Source: Flaccisagitta enflata (taxonomy: Eukaryota; Chaetognatha; Sagittoidea; Aphragmophora). From it: 64,000 nucleotides of DNA. Positions within the stretch are counted from its first letter, which is position 1. Every line of letters begins with the position of its first letter. This document shows positions 1 to 11,660 of this stretch, piece after piece. The position numbers and the translations under genes were made by a program. The stretch is from contig OZ231128.1 in the NCBI GenBank assembly GCA_965153355.1, positions 24,986,001-25,050,000 on the forward strand. The letters run 5' to 3'. Below the pieces are notes generated by a model, which saw only the letters and a list, made by a program, of their open reading frames with translations, was not told the DNA's origin and searched no databases.

Positions 1-2
1 AG

Positions 3-491
3 ATGGTCAGCGGTACCCGTTGCCCCTTAGTTAGTGAATGTTAAATGTGAAGGTGAGAGGGGCAGCGGCCCCAAAGGAACTGATGACCTATGCTTGGCTA
101 GAAATTGAGCATTGAGGCGGGATTTTAGCCCCAAGGAAGGGATGGGAGCCGGCATGAGGTTGAAATTGGAGCCATGATGCCGGGAATGGAGCCTCGGAGC
201 TGGGGTTGGAGCCTTGAGGTTACAATTGGAGCCATGATGCGGGGAATGGAGCCTCGGAGCTGGGGTTGGAGCCTTGAGGCTGGGATTGGAGCCCCAACGC
301 TGATATTGGGGCCTTGGGGCTGGGATTGGAGCCTTGAGGCTGGGATTGGAGCCTCAAGGCTGGGATTGTAGCCTCGAGGCTGGCATTGGAGTCTCAAGGC
401 TGGGATTGGAGCCTGGAGGCTTGGATTGGTGCCATGGCACTGAGAATGGAGCCTTGAGGCTTAGATATGGGGCCTAAGGCTGAGATTTGAG
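3..491 (+). mobile_element. TIR-minisatellite element, left part, cut by window edge
   Basis: The left end reads GGTCAGCGGTACCCG and, about 50 bp on, GGGCAGCGGCCCCAAAGG. Both match the inverted right end of the element at 671-1181. From about 170 the interior is a 20-22 bp minisatellite of the type GGAGCCTTGAGGCTGGGATT, which also fills the element at 23.6-24.1 kb. Non-coding. The open frames here only reflect the repeat. Confidence 0.7.
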
Positions 492-499
492 CTGGAAGT

Positions 500-1415
500 T
501 GAAATTTCAAACTTTTTTGAAATCAGCCTGGGTGTTCTTAAATTTGCAACCGTTTTCAGCCTGAAATTCTCTTAAAGTGTTCTTAATTTCTTCGATGTTT
601 ACAAACATGTAAACTGTATAAAAATACCATATATATAACAATTGTATCTTAAACTTGATCATTTTCGTGTTTTTTGGGCAGCGGCCCCAAAGGGCCGATG
701 TCCTGTAGAACACAGGGGGGAATTTCCATATGTCCGTCCGTCCCCCCCCCTGGTTGGCCTCAAATTCGCTCTCCCAGCCCTCAAATTTGCCCTCCCAGCC
801 CTCAATTCAGCCCTCCAGGCCTCAAATCAGCTTTCCAGGCTTCAAATCAGCCCCCCCACCTCAAATCTGTCCTCCAGACCTCAAATCTGCCTTCCAGACC
901 TTCAATTAGCCCTCCAAGCATAAAATCAGCCCTCCATGGCTTAAATTTGCCCTCCAAAACTCAAATCGGCTCTCCAAGCCTTGATTCTGCCCTCCAGCCT
1001 TCAAATATGCCTTCAGCAGTCTAAATCAGTCATCTAAGGCCTGAAATATGCCCCCTCAGGACGTATGGAAATTCCCCCCTGTGTTCTACAGGACATCGGC
1101 CCTTTGGGGCCGCTGCCCTGCTCTCACTCCACTTTTTCACTGGATCACTCCCAGCAGGGCATCGGGTACCGCTGACCATGTGCGATCCTTGGATGACTAG
1201 TTTCTTTTATGATGCCTGATTTTATAGGCAAACTAAAGAAAGGAAGTTATTTCTAAAGATAAAAAAACCTAAATTTCTGAAAAATTCATTTTTTAGATAA
1301 GAAACTAACAAAAAAGTTCTTTTGCAAATGGTCAAAACTAAATCTCAGCCTGGGCATTCTCTTATTTTGTTCTTAAAATTTTAGCAAATCTCAGGCTCAT
1401 GTCTCTTTTAAACTG
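500..1415. mobile_element. AT-rich repeat copy split by a later insertion
   Basis: Bases 515-665 and 1197-1415 together match, in inverted orientation, the uninterrupted copy at 7230-7650. Shared landmarks are TTCTTAATTTCTTCGATGTT and GAGAATGCC next to AAATCTCAGGCTC. The segment between them is the TIR-minisatellite element, so that element inserted second. Confidence 0.7.
671..1181. mobile_element. TIR-minisatellite element (MITE-like)
   Basis: The left end GGGCAGCGGCCCCAAAGG...GTCCTGTAGAACACAGG is repeated inverted at 1072-1117. On the right the inverted repeat continues outwards to GGGTACCGCTGACC. The interior is a degenerate minisatellite of about 20 bp (CCTCAAATCNGCCCTCCAG). No transposase frame. 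Same family as 3-491, 16845-17155, 23253-23622, 23636-24116, 29140-29440 and 52351-52962. Confidence 0.8.
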
Positions 1416-1936
1416 GTACAGTAGATCTCGTCTAGACTTGAGATAACGGGGGCAAGCATTGTGAAAAGACAAATGAAGGCAGGGGAGCGATATTTGGATG
1501 CTTAATTCCCCATGATAGCTGGTTGCCATGGAAACACATTACCATGTATTCTCGCTAAAGTATCAATATTTTGAGAGATTTTTTTAAGGAACATTGCTTA
1601 AAATAAAATTTGCCACAACTTTCCCACAGTATGTCGCTCGTTTGGCCGTTGCTAGGGAACGTATCCATGTGTGACAACCCCTAGCAACCGCTAAATGAGT
1701 GACATTCTTACAGAACATACTGTGGGAAAGTTGTAGCAAATTTTATTTTAAGCAATGTTCCCTAAAATATTGATACTTTAGCGAGAATACATGGAAATGT
1801 GTTTCCATTGCAACCAACTATCATGGGCAATAAACCATCCCCTTATTAGTCTATGTTTGAAATATCACTCCCCTGGCTTCATTCGTTTTCCTACAATGCT
1901 TGCCCCCGTGATCTCAAGTCTAGACGAGATCTATTG
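1416..1936. mobile_element. Foldback element with about 230-bp arms
   Basis: The left arm from GTAGATCTCGTCTAGACTTG is repeated inverted up to CAAGTCTAGACGAGATCTA. The arms carry GCAAGCATTGTG, TGGTTGCCATGGAAAC and TTTCCCACAGTATGT and meet near 1665. Non-coding. A longer relative with the same TIR is at 58879-60573. Confidence 0.8.
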
Positions 1937-1954
1937 TATCTTATAAAAAAAGTG

Positions 1955-2066
1955 TAGGTCATCGACCACTTCGGGGCCGCTGACCAAAAAGGGGACTGAC
2001 CGACCGACCGACCAACTGATGGACCGACTTAGCAGGATGTAGAGTCGCGTAGCACGCGACTAAAAA
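1955..2066 (+). repeat. TIR-element end fused to a truncated R-family copy
   Basis: ACTTCGGGGCCGCTGACCAAAAA is an end of the TIR-minisatellite family. It is followed by a CCGACCGACCGACC tract and the R-family 3' hairpin GTCGCGTAGCACGCGAC with its TAAAA tail. The 5' half of the R copy is missing. Confidence 0.6.
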
Positions 2067-2111
2067 TATAATAAAAAATAGAAAAAGTGTTGCTCAAGGA
2101 ATGATGCGTCT

Positions 2112-2284
2112 CCAAAGATTCTAAAAATCGCGACTCTTCACCCTGCTTTGTCCGTCCGTCGGTCGGTTGGTCCCCGTTTTACTTTCCAGGCGTTTTTGAG
2201 AACACTGCTCCTGCCCAAATGCCCTAGTGACCTTTTCTAACACTGCCCCTGCCACCTGCGTGTTGCCGTGTATCCCCCTTTGTT
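2112..2284 (-). repeat. R-family repeat copy
   Basis: Reverse orientation: CGCGACTCTTCACCCTGC, CGGTCGGTTGGTC, CTCCTGCCCAAATGC, CTGCCCCTGCC and a degraded 5' end (CCGTGTATCCCCCTTTGTT). It lies about 60 bp from a forward copy, giving a head-to-head pair. Confidence 0.7.
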
Positions 2285-2373
2285 AAAATTAGACTCAAAA
2301 ACGGTATTTTTCAAACATAATTCCGATGTTATGAGGCTAATTAAGAAAGGTCAGTTGATGTGAATGAACGCAC

Positions 2374-2532
2374 CCAATAGACAACAGGAGCGTCAGGTTT
2401 GTCGAAAAAAATTGTCGCCGCGACGCCGAACGCAATCGAAATGACGCCGGCGATGATTTGAATGGTGCCATTAATGACGGCGTTCTTGGAGTTGAGAGAC
2501 GTCAGAGGGACGTCACATACTTTGCAAGACAT
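2374..2532 (-). CDS. Candidate exon, MS4A-like multi-span membrane protein
   Basis: A 53-codon open segment starts at an ATG (2532) and reaches a possible GTGCGT donor after Trp. Residues about 18-43 form one long hydrophobic stretch with INGTIQIIAGVISIAFG. This resembles the first membrane span of MS4A/CD20-type four-span proteins, which typically have an LGxIQIxxGxxxIxLG pattern. The ATG follows an AG (CACTAG) that could instead be a phase-2 acceptor, so this may be an internal exon. Downstream exons would lie left of the window, because 1-2340 is all repeat. Only one span is visible, so the family assignment is a resemblance. It could also be a different small membrane protein or an exon remnant. 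Confidence 0.4.
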
Positions 2533-2569
2533 CTTCCTAGTGTTAGGATTTTCAAATCAATTTAACTGA

Positions 2570-2658
2570 GGCGTAGCTTAGCGTAGTGTGGCGTAGCGTA
2601 GCGTAGCGTAGCGTAGTGAAGCGTATGAACATAAACGTAGCGTTGCGTAGCGTACATT
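2570..2658. repeat. GCGTA minisatellite
   Basis: Imperfect tandem GCGTAGCGTA/GTGGCGTAGC units, 5- and 10-bp periodicity, about 90 bp. Confidence 0.8.
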
Positions 2659-3078
2659 ATTCAAAGAACATTATTCAAAGAATCAAACTGAAATCGTGCC
2701 TAGAGCGAATGTGAGGTTACGGCCTGGATTTCACGTCGTATATCCCCCCCATCCTCCTCAACTGTGACCTCGATATACTTCTACTCTCATTGGATGATTT
2801 TATCCACAGTTCACTCTATTGGGTAATTTGTGAATTGTGATGTATAATGCGATGTCAACTCGATCGATGAAGCTGTTTACATTCCAATCTTAAAGTTAAA
2901 GAGGGTGCGATGTTGGATCGACAATCGACAAAATCGAAATCACTTTCTTGGCATAAAGAAAGCAGCAATTGTTATACTTGATTGAACGCATTTGTAAAAT
3001 CATATATGATCATGATTCAAGACTGAAAAAAAAACTAGAGCTAAAAATCCGCATCTCACCAAGTCTAATAGTTAATAA
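2659..3078. other. Unassigned AT-rich sequence
   Basis: I see no exon with convincing splice sites and no recognisable repeat in this stretch. Confidence 0.5.
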
Positions 3079-3214
3079 CAAGGCCGGATACACGGCCACC
3101 AGTTGCAGACGGGTGGGCAGGGGCGGGAATGCGCGTTTTCTCACTTTTCAACTCGAACGTGACGGACCGACCAACCAACCGATGGACGGATGGACAAAGC
3201 GTGTCCGCAACTAA
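3079..3214 (+). repeat. R-family repeat copy, subfamily III
   Basis: Begins ACAAGGCCGGATACACGGC, then GTTGCAGACGGGTGGGCAGG, GACGGACCGACC, and ends GTGTCCGCAACTAAAAA. The internal GTTGCAGAC can pair with the terminal GTCCGCAAC (one G-T). Confidence 0.85.
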
Positions 3215-3269
3215 AAAGGAAGGATGGAAAACCCTTGAAAATTTATTCATTTGGGGCCAACCTAGTACT

Positions 3270-3375
3270 CTGTCTGTACTATTCCGTCGGTCCGTCGGTC
3301 CATAGGGTAACTGTTTTCAAAATAGGAGCGTTTTTTGCTTTACTGCCCCTGCCCACTGGCCACTCGTTCGCGACA
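3270..3375 (-). repeat. R-family fragment
   Basis: CCGTCGGTCCGTCGGTCC followed by CTGCCCCTGCCCAC in reverse orientation. Both ends are degraded. Confidence 0.5.
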
Positions 3376-3397
3376 GATGGGAGTGTGTACAGCAGAC

Positions 3398-4848
3398 ATT
3401 CTGTAATGCCCCCAAATTCATAGGGGAAGGCCGGTTCGCGATTAAAATGGTACTTTATTGTATTAAAAAGCAATTTCAGGTCTTGTTAAGGATTTTCTAC
3501 CTTCCCTGGAGTAACGGTTTTGGTTTTACTATCATGGGTAATAGGTAGTTGTTTGGCAAATGTCCAAATTTGGTCACTTTGGCCTCAAATCTAGGCCACT
3601 TCGCCTTTGAAATCGAACCTAAAATCCATAAGATTATCAAACTAGAGCTCAAGAGCTAACCAGTGGTGGAATCCGCATGTTTTTATCATTATTTGTTAAG
3701 ATTTGAGAGAGTTTTAAAGATGGGGCTTGAGAGGGTTTTTTTTGCAGCATGAAATCTGGGGGTAATTTGGACATTTTTTACATTTTTCACTATATCGCAG
3801 CTTTGGATAGACCAAACATTAAAAAATTGGTGACCAAATTGAAGAGTTTTTGATGCTCTAACTGATTCTGGAAAAATTTTGGATCGATATAGCCTCCAAA
3901 AAATTTTATTCACTCTCAAAGCAGGTGAAAAAAATCAAATTTTAATGTCATTTAAGTAATTTTTCATTGCAAATTTATGCCACTTCCAAACTGAAAATTG
4001 ACTTAAAATCCATGAGCAAATCAAACTACAGCTCAAGAGCTAATCAGTGGAGCAATCAGCATATTTCTATGTTTATTCATTTAGATTTTAAAGTCTTTCA
4101 AAGATGAAGGGGTATAAGGATTGCTTTTGTCATAATACTCTTTTATCTTTGATGTTCTGTCAAACCTAGACGCAGAATTGTTTTGACATGCGGATTGCAC
4201 CACTGATTAGCTCTTGAGCTGTAGTTTGATTTGCTCATGAATTTTAAGTCATTTTCAAGTTTGGAAGTAGCATAATTTTTCAATGAAAAATTACTTAAAT
4301 GACATCAAAATTTGATTTTTTTCACCTGCTTTGAGAGTGAATAAAATTTTTTTGAGGCCATATCGATCCAAAATTTTTCCAGAATCAGTTAAAGCATCAA
4401 AAACTCTTCAATTTGGTCACCAATTTTTTAAGGTTTGGTCTATCCAAAGCTGCGATATAGTGAAAAATGTAAAAAATGTCCAAATTACCCCCAGATTTCA
4501 TGCTGCAAAATAGTCCTCTCAAGCCCCATCTTTAAAACTCTCTCAAATCTAAATAAATAAAGATAAAAACATGCGGATTGCACCACTGGTTAGCTCTTGA
4601 GCTCTAGTTTAATAATCTCATGGATTTTAGGTTCGATTTCAGGGGCAAAGTGGCCTAAATTTGAGGCCAAAGTGACCAAATTTGGACATTTTCCCGACAA
4701 CTACCCATTACCCATGATAGTAAAACCAAAACCGTTACTACAGGGAAAGTAGAAAATCCTTAACAAGACCTGAAATTGCTTTTTAATACAATAAAGTAAC
4801 AATTTAATCGCGAACCGGCCTTCCCCTATGAATATGGGGGCATAACAG
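3398..4848. mobile_element. Near-perfect 1.45-kb palindrome
   Basis: TAATGCCCCCAAATTCATAG...GGCCGGTTCGCGATTAAA on the left is repeated inverted as TTTAATCGCGAACCGGCC...ATGAATATGGGGGCAT on the right. Correspondence runs through arms of about 700 bp (for example GCTCAAGAGCTAATCAGTGG near 4035 and its inverse near 4190), centred near 4120. Short open frames occur in mirrored pairs at 3689-3919 and 4331-4513 and are by-products of the palindrome. Probably a foldback transposon. Confidence 0.85.
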
Positions 4849-6985
4849 CCTTGTTTGCTACAGAAATGGCATTACTACTCGACTAAAATAAAAGCCGCAC
4901 CTTATTTTGAGTTGATAAATAAAAAAAAATCATTTGAATATTTTTCTGTTGAAGTGATTTTAAAGATTTTTAAGTTTTCTTTTATTTTTGACCTATCCCA
5001 GATATGTATCTCAAATGGTTTAGGAGCTAGAGCTTGTCGAAGTTATCTTCTAATTTGTAAAAATACTCATTTTTCAATGGGATTGCAAACTTAAAATGGC
5101 AATGTTTCTACTCATTCTTATGCTAAATCTAAACAAATCAAGCTACAGTACGAGAATCGAAGAATTGACCAACTCCAGGGAAGCGATATCTGCCAAACCG
5201 CCATGAATCAAGCTAAAATTTTTTACCCTATTATGCACCCATAGGTCCTCTATATTGCATAAGGTTTTGGAGCGAATCCGAGAATTTCATTTCTTTTTTA
5301 CAAAATAAATTTTTTTCAGTTTTTTGCGAATTTCAACCACAAAAATTACACACAAAAAAATTCTTTCATATGTATATTAGTAAGACTCATTTACATAAAA
5401 TTCATTTTTTGTTGGAGATTTTCCGCCTATTTTTGGGGCTACAGCACCCAAAACTCAAAAAACACAAAAAGTGGAATATCTCCTCAAGTTTTCAATAAAA
5501 TCTCCTGATTTTTGGTGTGGTAGTAGTTTTTGGACTCACTAATAAGAATGCAAAATTTCAGTTCTTCAAAAATTTTTTGACAAAGTTATGAAATTTTGAA
5601 ATATTCACAAAATGCAATGTAAGAGGTTATACCCTCCAAAATTTTTTTTTCAAATAAAAAATTTTGCCAATTGTTATTTTTTGACATAGTTAATTACAAA
5701 TTAAGAGTTTCTGAAAAAAAATTTTAACTAGCCCTCTTAGAAAAAATTTTTTTTTCTCAAAAATCGTGAAAATGACCCATTTTTTAAAGTTGAATAAAAA
5801 CTGTTCCTGTCATCCGATTATCTTCATTTTTGGTGGAGTTGTTACCTATTATCTACCCTAACTTCACCTAAAATTTGAGCTCACTGCGCCAAACGGTTGC
5901 GGAGATATTGACGTTCAAAGTTACTTTGTCAGAGCAAAATCAGCAAAATTGGCATTTTGGCTATTTTTGAGCTAGCATTAAATTTCTTTTTTTCGTCCAG
6001 AGACCTCCATTTTTGCTGAAGTTACTCAAGTTTAAGCATATATTCATATTCCAAAATTTCACACTTGTCAGCCAAGCCGTTTTAGGGATATGATGGTCCA
6101 AAGTTTTAAAAAACACCAATTTTTCAACCAAATCTCTGGGAAAAAATAAGCAAAAAATTTTCATGAAATGGTTTTCAAAGGGGGGTTCAACACAACTGGG
6201 AATAATCTAATTCACCCAGATTCAAAACCTTGAGGACAACTTTTTTAAAAAAATCTTTATGAAAAATTTTCATTGTAATTTTTGTTGAAAAATTGGCGTT
6301 TTTTAAAACTTTGGACCATCATATCCCTAAAACGGCTTGCCTGACAAGTGTGAAATTTTGGAATATGAATATATGCTTAAACTTGAGTAACTTTAGCAAA
6401 AATTGAGGTCTCTGGACAAAAAAAAGAAATTTTATGCAAGCTCAAAAATAGCCAAAATGCCAATTTTGCTGATTTTGCTCTGACAAAGTAACTTTGAACG
6501 TCAATATCTCCGCAACAGTTTGGCGCAGTGAGCTCAAATTTTAGGTGAAGTTAAGGTAGATAATAGGTAATAAGTCCACCAAAACTGAAGATAATCGGAT
6601 GACAGGAACAGTTTTTATTCAACTTTAAAAAATGGGTCATTTTCACGATTTTTGAGAAAAAATTTTTTTTCAAAGAGAGCTAGTTAAAATTTTTTTTCAG
6701 AAACTATTAATTTGTAATTAATTATGTCAAAAAAAAAAACAATTGGCGAAATTTTTTATTTGAAAAAAAAATTTTGGAGGGTAAAACCTCTTACATTGCA
6801 TTTTGTGAATATTTCACAATTTCAAAACTTTGTCAAAAAATTTTTTGAAGAACTGAAATTTTGCATACTTATTAGTGAGTCCAAAAACTACTACCATACC
6901 AAAAATCAGGAGATTTTATTGAAAACCTGAGGAGATATTCCACTTTTTGTGTTTTTTGAGTTTTGGGTGCCGTAGCCACTCTCTA
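4849..6985. mobile_element. Second large palindrome with one unpaired outer arm
   Basis: Bases 5450-6985 are an inverted repeat: GCACCCAAAACTCAAAAAAC on the left against GTTTTTTGAGTTTTGGGTGC on the right, through GAGATATTGACGTTCAAAG and its inverse, centred near 6215. The outer left part (about 4870-5450) has no partner on the right side. Its inverted match lies 8 kb away at 13535-13975. Non-coding. Confidence 0.8.
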
Positions 6986-7229
6986 CTGAAACCTTTGATT
7001 TTGGCGAAGTAGGACGATGTACGAAAACTTTTTTTTATTTTCTCCATGCATTGTGCGTAGTCCGGTTGGTTATTTCTCTTAGCCTTGTATTTTAGGAAAC
7101 AAATCTAATCTTTGGTCGAAACGAGTCAAGAGCATATTCATTGCAACACAGAAAAGAGTGAGAGAGGGCGGGCCTGTTTGTTTATTTGACTATAGCGTAA
7201 ACAGGCCACTCGGTAGCTCGATATGCATT
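6986..7229. other. Unassigned sequence
   Basis: No gene or repeat recognised. Confidence 0.4.
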
Positions 7230-7650
7230 TTTTTTATAAGAGACCAGTTTATAAGAGACAGGAGCCTGAGATTTGCTAAAATTTTAAGAACAAAATAAGA
7301 GAATGCCCTGGCTGAGATTCAATTTCGGACATTTTCGAGAAAAAAAGTTTAGTTTCTCATCTAAAAAATGAGTTTTATATTTGAATCTTTCAGAAATACA
7401 GGTTGTTCATCTTTGAAATTAACTTCTTTTTTCATTTCGCCTATGAAATCAGGCATCAAATCTTTTAAAAAACATGATAATGATCAAGTTTAAATTACAA
7501 CTGTTCTAAATAATGTATTTTTATACAATTTATAAATTAATGAACATCAAAGAAATTAAGTACACTTTAAGAGAATTTCAAGCCGAAAATGGCTAAAAAT
7601 TTAAGAACACCCAGCCTGACTTAAAAAAACCTGTCTCTTATTTGAAAAAA
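7230..7650. mobile_element. AT-rich repeat, uninterrupted copy
   Basis: Bounded by GAGACCAGTTTATAAGAGAC and AACCTGTCTCTTATTTG (TAAGAGACAGG appears inverted at the two ends). Inverted copy of 500-665 plus 1197-1415. Non-coding. Confidence 0.7.
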
Positions 7651-7652
7651 AA

Positions 7653-8195
7653 GTGTATTCATCAGCTCGCACTGCCATCTCCACTCACTTTCTCTGCTTC
7701 GCTAGACTCGCTCTATTTAGGGGCATACTCACTCGCTTTGCTCATTCCCACTCAATCTCTCATGGGACAGTAGTTGTATGCCTTACAGGCGGAGATGCCT
7801 TATTAGCGGGTGCGCTCTATACGCGGTTGTGCCCTAAACGCGATTATTGGGACAAAATGCAATTTTTCTCCTCACGAGAGACAGAGGGACTACACGTGAT
7901 GATCGCGTTTTCAGGAGGGCCACTCGGTCGCTCACTACATTTGTTTGCTCATACCGCTCACTCGGTCCACAGCGCTACGCTTGCTTTGGCACAGGCTCGC
8001 TCGCTCCGCTCACGGGCTCGCATCGCGCAAAGCTTGCTCCGCTCACGAGCTTGCTCTGGTCACGGGCTCGCTCCGCTCACGGGCTTGCCTACTCACTTCC
8101 TTGCGAGACAGTTGATATTTGAGAAGATGTGATCACTGATCACGCTGCACAGACGTTCAACGGGAAAACGCATTATTCTAGTCCTTGTCATTAGA
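7653..8195 (+). mobile_element. GGGCGT-MITE relative rich in TCGCTC blocks
   Basis: Contains ATCGCGTTTTCAGGAGGGCCACTCGGTCGCTC, many CTCGCTCCGCTCACGGGC blocks, GAGACAGTTGATATTTGAGAAG and TTCAACGGGAAAACGC, ending near TTAGAAACACGC. These are the landmarks of the MITE at 49294-49553 and 54577-54832. The long open frame through it is repeat-driven. Confidence 0.6.
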
Positions 8196-8200
8196 AACAC

Positions 8201-8249
<49 letters not shown>

Positions 8250-8250
8250 G
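8201..8250. repeat. (GA)n microsatellite
   Basis: About 25 GA units with one GGG interruption. Confidence 0.95.
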
Positions 8251-8256
8251 ACTGAC

Positions 8257-8466
8257 AGATCATTGACGTGTTCGTCAATACCGTCACCGATTGCGATAAA
8301 AAATGTCAACTGCGAGTAGCCTACAACTGCTGTTTCGCAAAATATTCGGTTACCAGTGGTTACACTCTTTAACAGCTCCTCAGCTTCAGGGTTTCTCAAT
8401 TTTCCCACATGAGAACAACTCGTCCTTGCCCCCAACGAATAATCGTTTCTCGTTGTATTTAATGGA
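8257..8466 (-). CDS. Candidate coding exon, unknown product
   Basis: A 210-bp segment, open in one minus-strand frame, runs from an AAATTTAG acceptor to a GTCAGT donor. It is phase 2 at both ends, so symmetrical. The encoded peptide includes NTTRNDYSLG, NPEAEELLKSVTTGNRIFCE and FFIAIGDGIDEHVNDL, a composition that looks protein-like. I recognise no domain. The next candidate exon on this strand (2374-2532) has a phase-2 acceptor option, so the two could belong together, but nothing else links them. It lies downstream of the stop of the lectin gene on the same strand. Confidence 0.3.
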
Positions 8467-8519
8467 CTAAATTTCAGGTGCCTTTGGTCAGGATTCCGGT
8501 TGGAGAAAATCTCAATTTT

Positions 8520-9195
8520 TAGGGTTTTGAAAAAAAAAAAAGATTTTTGTTCAAGGGACCTAAGTAGGCTGTAGAATCGGATTCTGATATTCGTTTTGAC
8601 CTAACGTGAGCCAAAGAAATTAGAAACGTTTTTTTGCGTAAAAATTTGAGTTTTCTTGGTATAAAAACACTAGTTTTTCAACATTTTTGGTCATTTGTAC
8701 TATGCTGATTCAATTTTTGGTGTGTTATTACATAATTTATTTTTGCTAATTTTGAAAATTTGCACTTTGATCTCATTTGCATCTTGCGTTTCGCGTTTTT
8801 CGCCTATAACATGCATGTTCTTTTTAATTATATCGGTGAAATTCATACTGACAGCATTTCTTACCCTAAGAAACTGTTCAAAAATATCAGTTTTTTAATC
8901 TTTTTATTTTTAGGTTATTTGTGTATTTTTGGGGATTTTGACACTATTTTTGAACCTCTTAGACCTATTCAAAATTATTCTAAGTTCACTTAAGTATCAA
9001 TTGCTATTAGTACTTTGTTTCTGTAAAAAAGTCTAAATTGTTTCATTTTTTACTATTTTTTTATGGAAAATAGCTATTTTTGGCACAAAAAACCGTTTCT
9101 AATTTTTCTGGCTCAAGTTAGGTCAAAATGGATATCAGAATCTTGTTTTACAGCCTCTTTAAGTCCCCTGTGCAAAAATCTTAGATGTGTCCATT
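8520..9195. mobile_element. Foldback element
   Basis: Arms about 8545-8635 and 9095-9190: GATTCTGATATTCGTTTTGA with TGAGCCAAAGAAATTAGAAA on the left, inverted on the right as TTTCTAATTTTTCTGGCTCA and TCAAAATGGATATCAGAATC. The spacer is AT-rich and non-coding. Confidence 0.7.
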
Positions 9196-9799
9196 TTTTT
9201 TATTCAAGCTTTTTTGCAAGCGGGATTCCTGACCGCCTTTACCTATTTATAGGTACCGCGTTATCCATCTTATTATACGTGTTTGATTGCACCTTTATGT
9301 CTACACGACCTGAAGTGGGATCACGAGTCTATCAGAGACAGAGCATGTACTTAAATGATGCGTTGATCATAAAATGTATTGATTCACAACAGCTCGTTCG
9401 ATGAACTTCACAGCTTATTCAATTCATTATGATATGCAACAGATTCAACCGGAACAGAAGCGATAGCATAAGAGGAAAACTATCGTAAATTCTTGGAAAC
9501 GACAATAACAAAGAAGTGGTACCCAGTTACAAGGTTCAGATTTCATCAGTCATTTAAAATTTAGCTTCCCTAGCCTTGAGAAAAGTATAAATATTAGCGC
9601 AAATTAATGCCAAGATATTTTCTACATTCCTGTTCCAAAATACAAGCTAGAAGAGAAAAGGATCTGACCTCAGAAATGAGGCTAAATTCAGTTAAAAACG
9701 TACGACTGAAAAAGTGAGATGCAATTGAAAGAATTCCAACAATTAACACGATCGTGAGTCTGTCCATATTTGCCGTAATTTTCGTCTTGGTTTCGGTTC
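9196..9799. other. Unassigned sequence
   Basis: No exon or repeat recognised. An open frame reaches 9404 but has no recognisable product. Confidence 0.4.
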
Positions 9800-10160
<361 letters not shown>

Positions 10161-10339
10161 AATTTAGTATTTTCAGTATGAAGGGATCATGGCCGGTTGC
10201 ATAACAAACTATGCATTTCTATTTCTTTGCTGGTTCTCATGAAGTAGTCATTTCCTTCATTTGATACAATTTGATTAAGCGATGTACTATTTTTTAATTT
10301 GAGCAATGGTACGTATTCCTATCAAAAATGGGAATTTGA

Positions 10340-11660
10340 AATATAGTTACATCCCGCTCTAACAAATTTCAAGGGACTAACAAATTTTTTTGCTAAAATG
10401 GAATTCTGTAATAGCCAATATAGAAATTAAAAGAAAATAGGTTGATGGGATCAGGTATAAACATCTGTTATACACAAAAATTTTTTGAAAGTGGGTCCCT
10501 TGGTGCGGGGTTCAACTGTAACCACATCTGGATGTAAAAAAAAACCTCAATGGCGACTTACAACTAGCAAAAAATATACTGATAATAGATATCAGCACAG
10601 AATGCCTCCATCTTTGTTATTATGGAGAAACAATAATACCTTCACAGAAATCTTTGTTAGCTTCCAAATGGATATATTTGATTTCCCGTGATCACAATTG
10701 TCTTCGTTTTGGCCTTGGTCCCATGATGCTTTCGTCAAGGCCTTAACATTGAGAACACGTATTGTCATGAATTTTATTGTTTTGAGGTGAACTGAGTTGT
10801 CTGTGTTAATGAGGTTATTGAGGGTTAAGATCGCCCATTTCAAGAAACCGTACAAATGTCCTGAGGCTAAATCTATCCTTTCAAGGCAACTAAAAAATTT
10901 GACACTGTGAAAATATTTTCGGGAAAAAAGTCGAAGTCCATCTTCAACTTTTTGACTCATTCCAGAGAAACATAAATTTTGTTTTCGCATGAGGAAGTTG
11001 AGCATCTCATTTGGCCGAATGAGCCCTCAAATGAAATTATATTGGTATGGAAATTTGATAGTTCTCTTTCATTTGAAGGCAAGCAAACTGTTCTACGACA
11101 AATATTTTTTGAGTTAGGATTTGTTAAAGATTTTTTGATGAAAATTTCAAATTGAATTTTTTTTTTTGATTTTATATGATTTTGTGTAAGATCAATGAAG
11201 AAGTGTGTGGATGATTTTTTGAGCATGCGAATACAAGAAAACATGTTTATGAGCATAGCTGCTCATCTGTTATGGTGTTTTTGAATATTCTAGCTCATTT
11301 AGCTTATTTAGCTCAGTCTTTTCTTCCTGATTTTGAATGGGATAAATAAATAGATATTTTGATACTTATCTAAGCTTGCAAATACAAGAAAGCATGTCAG
11401 TGATCATAGCTGCTCATCTGTGAGGGTGTTTTTGAGTGTGGTAGTTGCTTAGCTCATTTAGTTTAGTCTTTTTCCTGATTTTAAATGGGATAAATGAATG
11501 AATGTTTGATACATGTCTGAGCATGCAAATAAAGGAAAGTGTGTCAGTGAGCATAGCTGGTTATCTTGGTGAGTGATTTTGAGTATTTTAGCTCTTCTAG
11601 CTCATTTAGCTCCATCTTACTCTTCTCTGATTCTCAATGCATTCAATACATATAGTTGCT
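10340..11660. mobile_element. Repeat element with three tandem 125-150 bp units
   Basis: Matches 21230-22260 in inverted orientation (for example GCCCTCAAATGAAATTAT, TCATTTGAAGGCAAGCAAAC, AAAGATTTTTTGATGAAAAT). Bases 10340-10540 hold CGGGGTTCAACTGTA, the inverse of the pogo/Tigger-like CAGTTGAACCCCG end. Bases 11215-11640 contain three diverged units with GCATGCGAATACAAGAAAA, GAGCATAGCTGCTCATCTG and CTCATTTAGCTCAGTCTT. Open frames at 10592-11256 show no transposase motif. Confidence 0.65.

Noticed and set aside
8250-8345. Plus-strand Cys-rich reading (TDCDKKCQLRVAYNCCF) as a PAN-like exon
   Set aside because: The upstream sequence is (GA)n, unsuited as a splice pyrimidine tract on this strand. 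The minus-strand frame fits splice sites better.
10592-11256. 137- and 99-codon minus-strand frames as a transposase
   Set aside because: No catalytic or DNA-binding motif, and the region is an AT-rich repeat also present inverted without an equivalent frame.
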